A stretch of DNA of 64,000 nucleotides from Pascua guehoae. Its lineage: Eukaryota > Basidiomycota > Tremellomycetes > Trichosporonales > Trichosporonaceae. Positions 58,118-64,000 of this stretch are shown here, piece by piece (within the stretch, counting starts at the first letter, position 1; every line of letters begins with the position of its first letter). The position numbers and the translations under genes were made by a program. The notes under the pieces were generated by a model. The model was not told where the DNA came from. It was given only the letters and a program-made list of their open reading frames with translations, and made no database searches. The DNA is taken from contig BCJX01000004.1 in the NCBI GenBank assembly GCA_001600415.1, positions 1,759,064 to 1,823,063 of the forward strand, read 5' to 3'.

Positions 58118-60157
58118 CTAGAGGTCCTTCTTGGGCTCGTACTCTCCGAGGCCATCGACAATCTCGGTCGTAATCTCGGCAATGCCGTGGATACGCAGAC
58201 GCTCGATGAGGACCATACCGAGCGCCGTCGAGGGGGTGAGGACGCCGCCGACGGTGGCGAGGAGGGGCAGCTCGGTGCCCTGCGGCGGGGGGAGGGTAAG
58301 GCCGAGGGCCGCCTCGGCGAGGATGCGTGCAGTGTGCGAGTACCCGGGGTCGCCCTTGCCCTCGTAGTGGGTGACGACCTGGGGGTTGGTGCGGCCTGGA
58401 ATGGGCGAGTCGGGGACACTGACGTTGGTGAGGCGCGTGTATCCCTTGCGGCAATCTTCGAGGGACGGTCCCTGGCCGGCGGCGGGGAGGAAGGGGGAGC
58501 AGAGCCAGCGGAAGAGCGACGACGCAGCATACAGGCCGCCAAAGAGCACGAGGAGGGACGAGTAGAGCACCGCCGTCACAGTCGACGTCACGTGGAGCGG
58601 CCCGAGACGCGACATGCTCTCCTCGATGGTCGTGTGGGGGCCGTGGCGCGGCTCGCGGAGCGCCGCCTTGTTGACGGCCGTGTTGACGCCTTGCGAGAGG
58701 ACAGCCGGGTTCATTCGCGACAGGAACCACGAGCGGCGCATCGTCGGCACGTTGCACAGCGAGCCGATGAAGAAGCCGCCGATGCGTGGCGCACCAGGCG
58801 CGTCAGCATGGTAGACCATCTTGAACGGCGAGGCCTGTTCGCGGTTGCCAACTAGTCGTCAGCAACTGCGTCCACCAGAAGAAACCTCCCCACGACCGAG
58901 ACGTTCACCCGCCGGTCTATACCACCTCCAGGCCTCAATGTTTACTCACCGGCAATGAGCGCCCACTCGCCCATGTTCTTCCGCTCCTCCTTTGCGCCGC
59001 CCGTCGCGACACTCGCCAACGTTCCGCCGCTCACGCTGCCCTTGATGTCGTAAAAGTTGGTCGTGGACGAGAGACCGACGCTGCGCCCTGCAGTCGCCTG
59101 GAGTGTGCGCAGGCCATGGTAGACGGACAAGTCACTGTTGTTAGCACAGGTGTAGATGAACACGTCGTACAGGAAGTGTACGAGACAGGGATTGAGGGAG
59201 TCGTGGGCGCTAGGGGATATCCGGATTGTGTGGTGGTAGTAACCGGCCCTACCAGCGGGTAGCCTTGGCGCGCACCCGATAGCTCAAGCCAAGGGCCACT
59301 ACGTTCCAAAGTGGCTATTCAACGTGGGAAGTGAGATCCAGACTACCCAGCGCGCAATGCTGATTGCACCGTATGCACTGCACCGCCTCGTACCGGCTCT
59401 CACATTCACACCGCGACGCGTGGAACGATGTGGACCGGGTGTTGGTTGGCGCGTCCAATCCGCTCGCGCCCAATCTCACCCATACGTGTGTACACTCTCT
59501 CTGCACCCATCCGCAAGACTCACCCAGGGGTAGCCTCAAAGCCGCACATCGGGACGATGACAGCGCCGGTCTTGGAAGCGAGGAAGTCGCAGCGAGGGAT
59601 GACCTTGGTCGAGATCCACGGAACCTCGCCCGAGAGGTCGACGTAGTGCTTGCCCTGGTGCGAGCACGAGCTGGGCGTTAGTGGGGTGCAGTGACCTTGT
59701 TGAGGGCATGGACACCTACTCGATGAGGTTGACGGCGTTGTAGAGCGCGTACGGGCCTGGGGGTCAGCGGTCGCTTCAGAAGATAAGCACGAGACAGTGA
59801 TGTGGAGGTCGGAGTGAGAGCGGTGCCCAGCTTGTCGCCATCCACACCATATCTCAACCTCTTCCCCATCCTCCCACAACCCAACGCACCTGCAAGGTTG
59901 ATGATGACGCTAGCGCGCTGCACGAGCGCGTCCACAGCCGCGCGATCGTCCAGGCTCAGCGCGACCGTCTCGGGGTTGCTGCCATCGGGGAGCTGCACGG
60001 CCTTGGCTACCGCATCGACCTTGGCTGCGTTGCGGCCAGCGAGGACGAGCTTGAACTGTCCCGACTTGAGGTCAGGGTGTGACGCGAGATAGGGGATGAG
60101 GTGGACGGTGGCCGTGTACGAGGTGGCGCCGTAGATGACGACGGTGGGCGTGCTCAT
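58118..60157 (-). CDS. saccharopine dehydrogenase-like oxidoreductase (SCCPDH family), 5 exons
   Basis: Exons in order: 60157-59890, 59756-59720, 59670-59524, 59134-58950 and 58851-58118, giving 456 residues. The N-terminal Rossmann fold is clear (TVVIYGATSYTATVHLIPYL; LVLAGRNAAKVDAV; VIINLAGPYALYN). The SCCPDH-type continuation is HYVDLSGEVPWI, VPMCGFEATPGDL and IKGSVSGGTLAS. A hydrophobic stretch (VTAVLYSSLLVLFGGLYAA, about residues 315-335) suggests membrane or lipid-droplet association, as known for SCCPDH relatives. The C terminus ends EYEPKKDL. The true lysine-pathway saccharopine dehydrogenases look different, so a lysine role is unlikely; the substrate is unknown. Exon 2 is only 37 nt and intron 3 is 389 nt, long for this locus. 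It is tandem to and downstream of TAD1, 555 bp away. Confidence 0.9.
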
Positions 60158-60712
60158 CGTAAGAGGAGACGGGGGGAAGGGGGGGAGTTGAAGAAATTGG
60201 GAGAGCACCGAGGGAGGGGAGAGGGATTGGGCTGTGTTGAGGAGTAGGTGATAAAGGAGAGAGGATGAGGGATGGTAGTGGGCACTTGAGAAAGAGAGAA
60301 ACAGAGAGAGAGAGAGAGAGAGCCTCGGAGCGTGGCAACTTGATTCAAGTTGGCGTGCCCATCCATTATCCCGAAATGCTACACACAGTAGTAGTGCTTT
60401 GATGGGGATGGATCGGCCTAGGGTCGGCCATCCCAACACATGAGACGGGGGCGCACGCGCGCGGGTGCACAGACGTGACACGTCGGCCACGTGGGAACAC
60501 CAAAGGGGGGGCAAAAAGGGGGCCGAGGGATCATCACAATGACGCAATCACCCCGCCATCCAAAAAAGTCAGTCCATGACCTCCCTACTGTACTGTACAT
60601 GCATCCAGTTCACCCACACTAAACGTCCATGCAGGATGCTCATGCAGTTGTCGACTATTATGTATCATTACCAGCTATGAACCTCGTGCTCATGCTGCGG
60701 CAATGACTCCAC
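60158..60712. other. 555-bp intergenic region with a GA tract
   Basis: Promoter of the oxidoreductase gene and 3' end of TAD1. A GA/AGAG tract lies at about 60293-60322 (CT on the sense strand of the minus gene). No other feature seen. Confidence 0.6.
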
Positions 60713-62369
60713 TCATCCTCCCTCTTCCACGCTGCCATAAGCGATAGGAACAAGCGTTCCTGCGGCAGTAAAGCGCTCAAACCGTTCCCCTGAGACAATC
60801 CAGCCCTCGAATGGTGGATGTCCAGTGTCCTCCAGTACACCCTCAGTCCCCACTGTGGCAAGGAACGTGTGCGGGAGGCGTGCTGCCCACGACGCGGAGG
60901 TCGGTGGACCAGGCGAGCCACGGAGCAAGGCTTTGGTGTGTTGATATGCTGAGGCTGCGTGCTTTAGAGCAAAGTACGTGGTGTCTGCAGGGCTGCAACC
61001 ATCAAGTTAGTCCGTACCAGGAGAATAACATGATAGACTTACACGACTGCCAATCCATCTTTCTCCCCCACGGACATGGGAGGTCCCTCTGCTTGCGCGT
61101 CCCCGGCCCATCCGGCAGAACCTGCCATTGCCTCGCGCAGAGCCAGGTACGCCCGGAGAACCTCGACCTTGCACAGCCGCGACCTGCCGCGTTTAAGGAG
61201 TACTGTGCCTGGTGACTTCCAAGCGGACCCCTGCGTACATCCGTTGACGATAGCCTCGGGCTTCCACCCGGGCACCGAGACAAAGGAGAGGCTCACAGGA
61301 CTCGGCTCGGGCTCGGTACCTGGATGTCGAGCGGCGACGGCAGACTTGGAGAGTTGAAACTCGGCCGACGTCAGGTGAACACGGGGTCGTGAGAGGCGGA
61401 ATGGACGGGTTAGAGATGCTGGCGAAGGCGTCAACAACATTGTCTTCTAGGTTTGATGACACTCACATTCGATACTCTCGAGACGTTGCCAGAGCGCCCG
61501 GTCGACTTCGGCTTTCACTAGATCACCCCACTGCTCGTCGCCCTTGTAGTCTGCTGGCTCCTCGACGCCTCCGACGACGATGTGATCCAAGTATACGGGC
61601 GCAAACAAGGGCACCAAAAGTGCGCCCTGCAGTCCCAGCACCGACCATGAGGCAATCTTGTCCGAGCAGCTGAAACTAATACTCGGCGGCGAGTCGGAGC
61701 GCCCAGGCTTTGTCCGGATCGCTCCATAGGTCTCGTACCCGTGTCGCCCGCGTACCGCGCCGTCTCCTGGAAGTGTGAGCTCGGGGGCGGCGCGGAATGC
61801 CGCGGCCATGTTGGCAGGTTGGTGGGAGGCGGTGTGGAGTGTCGAAGCGTCGCCGCACTGAGGTCAGTCGGAATGCCGTGCTCGTGGTGTGGTAGTTCGT
61901 TGCAACTCACTGGGAGAGCTGATACATAGAGCCAGACCTCTACGCCATCCGCTAGCCTGAATCCCTGCTCGGGCGACCACACCAGCACGCCGGATCCGTC
62001 ACCCCGAACCACGCGCTCAGCCTCTGCCAGGAGCCAGCGCACAAACCCGCGCCGTGCGAGCACCTCGGCATGGCTGTCATGTAGTGTATCTCCGAGCGGT
62101 GGGAGGCGCGTGGCAGGGAGAACCTTGACCCCGGTACCCAGAGCAATGGGCAGAATGCGCACGGGGGGCGTTGCGTTAGACGAGGCGGTGACGGGTTGAG
62201 GGTTCGCGACCTCCACTTTGGTGTCGTTGTCAGGCAGTGTCAGCGAAATGGAGGCCAGTATCGTCCATTCGTTGACACCGTTACTCCGGACGACTGGTTT
62301 TCCATGTCGCGGAAGTGCGGTATAGGCCGCCAGCGTAGTGTCGACGACGCGGTCGGCGAGGGCGGCCAT
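60713..62369 (-). CDS. TAD1: tRNA-specific adenosine deaminase (Tad1/ADAT1), 4 exons
   Basis: Exons in order: 62369-61911, 61857-61467, 61418-61043 and 60992-60713, giving 501 residues. It deaminates A37 of tRNA-Ala to inosine. The N terminus matches the family (ALPRHGKPVVRSNGVNEWTI; GTGVKVLPATRLP). The deaminase zinc/catalytic residues are His100-Ala-Glu102 (HDSHAEVLARRGF), Cys154 (LPCGDAST, at the exon 1/2 junction) and Cys217 (SCSDKIASW). RTKPGR before the third ligand and SRLCKVEVLRAYLAL near the end are also typical. The exon 2/3 join needs the acceptor at 61419-61420 to keep frame; an earlier CTAG acceptor would introduce a stop. The last exon ends AYGSVEEGG. It is head-to-head with the next gene across 282 bp. 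Confidence 0.93.
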
Positions 62370-62651
62370 GTAGATTGCACAAAAGGTCAAAGTTGAAACA
62401 AAGTTGTGATTGTGGTCGCGTGGGGTGGTCAGCAAACAAGACAAGACAATACAATAAACGGGCTTGGACGGAAGCAAATTCAAATGGCCCAGAGGGTGCA
62501 CCGCGTTGATTGTGGTGTCCATGGTCCATTGCGGCGATCACTCGTCGTCGATGCTCGAACTGGGTTCTTTCATCACCATCAACCTCGCTCCTCGCCACAT
62601 CTTGTCTCGTTTTATACCTAACCCCTATCCAGAGACAGCCCACCTCGCGCA
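62370..62651. promoter_or_regulatory. 282-bp shared divergent promoter (TAD1 / 62652 gene)
   Basis: Both start codons face outward with only 282 bp between them. The sequence has no long repeat. A TGGTCCATTG word is present, but I claim no specific factor site. Confidence 0.55.
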
Positions 62652-64000
62652 ATGTCTCAACCTCCTTCAACGCGGCCCACGCCGGTGGGGTCGCCCGCGC
62701 CCCGTCCTCCAGCGCAGACTCTCAACCTCGAAAACATCTACACCAACATACCCATTCTCATCAACCGCGTGCGCAACGGCCAACTCTTGGCCGCGCAGAT
62801 TCCTCCTGTCCGTGCCCCCGCCCTCCTCCACACCATACGTCCAAACCCATCCCATAAGATGATGCCTCGTCATCCTCCCTCGCACCTCCCTACTCATCCA
62901 TCAACCCATCTGCTGACACGCCGCAGCTCCGCAACCTCATTGCCGGACACGCCAAGGAGATTATCGTCTTCCATGCGCGCCTCGGCCGCCCTAACCCGCT
63001 CCTCAACCTCCCCGACGTGCTCAACCCCACCAAAAAGGTCGGCAACTCGGAGGCTCTCATCAGCGAGTCTGCTTTCCTGCTGTCGGTCTCGCAGGGCCTC
63101 AACCAGGCGCGCACCATCAAGCCTGAGCCGGCCTTGATCGCAGCCATGGCTGCCAAGCAGCAGGCGGCTCGGGCGCAGCAGCAGGCACAGCAGCAGGCGC
63201 AAGTACGACCACCTACACCTGGATCAGCGAGCCCTGCCGCGCGAAGTCCGGCGGTGGCGAGTCCCAGGCCGGTCAACCCTGGGACACCGACGGCTGCAGC
63301 TGGACCGTCGACCCAGCAGCTGGCAGGAGCGCCACCCGGCGCCATGAGCATGCACCAAATGCGCGAGCTCCTCGGTCTAGTCCCCGAGCTGCGCAACGCC
63401 AAGCTCGAGGCCGTAAGTGCTGCGCAACCTCCTTTTCGCTGACGATTGCAGGATCCTGCACTCAAGGCACGGTTTATTGCGACATACGCATGGGTTCAGA
63501 AGAAGAACGCCGAGATGGCAGCAAAGAAGCAGGCCGGCGCAGCCTCGCCTGCGGTACGCTCTCCCGCAGGGGTGCCGAGCCCCCGCCCGGTAGCGAGTCC
63601 TGCCGCCACGACTCCGGCTGCGACAACACCTGGGACGAGTGCGGGGTCATCCGGAGCATCCCAGGGAGCCCCAACACCCGTGGCGCCAGCCACTGCGGGT
63701 GCGCCGCCGGTTCGACCTCCAGTTGTTCGACCCTCAGCGGTTCGACCTCCAGCTGTCCGACCGCCAGCTGTTCGACCTCCGGCTGTTCGACCTCCAGCGG
63801 TTCGACCTCCAGCACCCGCCGTTCGACCGCCACCACAGGCACCAGCACCCGCTCCCCACGCTGGGAATGCGCCTCCTCGCCCCCCTCCTGCACCTGCACC
63901 TGCACCTGCGCCTGCTGCCAACCTGACACCCGCGCCTGCTGCCAATATGACACCCGCGCCTGCTGCCAATATGACACCAGCGCCTGCGCCAGCACCTACG
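62652..64000 (+). CDS. Ala/Pro/Gln-rich protein with PPAVR repeats, right-edge partial
   Basis: Exons 62652-62807, 62927-63412 and 63452 to the window end give at least 397 residues. The second intron is typical (GTAAGT, GCTGAC, GCAG). The first is called by frame need: its acceptor is good (GCTGACACGCCGCAG) but its donor GTCCGT is weak. Residues about 20-110 form a non-repetitive helical segment (LNLENIYTNIPILINRVRNG; LRNLIAGHAKEIIVFHARL). A second such segment is MRELLGLVPELRNAKLEADPALKARFIATYAWVQ split across exons 2 and 3. The rest is Ala/Pro/Gln-rich, with Q-rich (AQQQAQQQAQ) and tandem PPAVR units near residues 295-325. The layout suggests a transcriptional co-regulator subunit, but I do not recognise the family. 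Confidence 0.75.

Noticed and set aside
1..64000. CRISPR arrays, bacterial operons, complete transposons, 5S rRNA
   Set aside because: I looked for regularly spaced direct repeats with unique spacers, transposase or reverse-transcriptase motifs, and 5S sequence, and found none that I could support. The gene structures are fungal.

Overview
The window is nuclear DNA of a GC-rich basidiomycete yeast. I favour a Tremellomycete of the Trichosporonales type, but this is inference, because no rRNA marker is present. The evidence is: most genes have several introns of 40-120 nt with GTRNGT donors; the CTAAC/CTGAC branch sites lie only about 5-12 nt upstream of the acceptor AG; coding third positions are strongly G/C; and the proteins are typically fungal (zinc-cluster factor, Candida rugosa-type lipase, bestrophin-like channel). 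I rebuilt the gene models by hand from splice signals and reading-frame continuity.

Layout. From 1 to about 7.7 kb there are three unrecognised genes for small, very acidic, low-complexity proteins. They are separated by short tandem repeats, and the two complete genes share a promoter module with the same internal spacing. From 7.7 to 12.3 kb there is no gene; a minisatellite of about 125 bp lies at 8.9-10.0 kb. A single-exon basic protein (minus, 12.3-13.4 kb) follows. Then come a long gene-free and leader region, a four-exon gene whose C-terminal half looks like the AF4/FMR2 C-terminal domain (17.4-19.1 kb), the CCR4 deadenylase gene (21.1-23.6 kb), and a six-exon MFS transporter (26.0-30.4 kb) whose first two introns are unusually long and carry poly-G and poly-C runs. 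A tRNA-Ser(CGA) lies at 31.5 kb. A Zn2Cys6 transcription factor (minus, 33.8-36.9 kb) is followed by about 7 kb with little coding evidence, then a bestrophin-like anion channel (minus, 44.1-46.1 kb), a tRNA-Ser(TGA) with an intron, and a proline/histidine-rich protein (49.2-51.6 kb). Next are a secreted lipase (minus, 52.3-54.1 kb), a tRNA-Arg(CCT) with an intron, a saccharopine-dehydrogenase-like oxidoreductase (minus, 58.1-60.2 kb), the tRNA adenosine deaminase TAD1 (minus, 60.7-62.4 kb), and divergently an Ala/Pro-rich gene that runs off the end.

Most genes look like unrelated housekeeping or accessory loci, not a pathway cluster. A weak gene-expression theme runs through it (CCR4 mRNA deadenylation, the AF4-like protein, the zinc-cluster factor, TAD1 tRNA editing, three tRNAs), but I see no evidence of co-regulation. 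The best candidates for something undescribed are the acidic gene family at the left end, the poly-G/poly-C intron pair flanking one MFS exon, the AF4-like fungal protein, and a probable GT-TG intron in the bestrophin-like gene.
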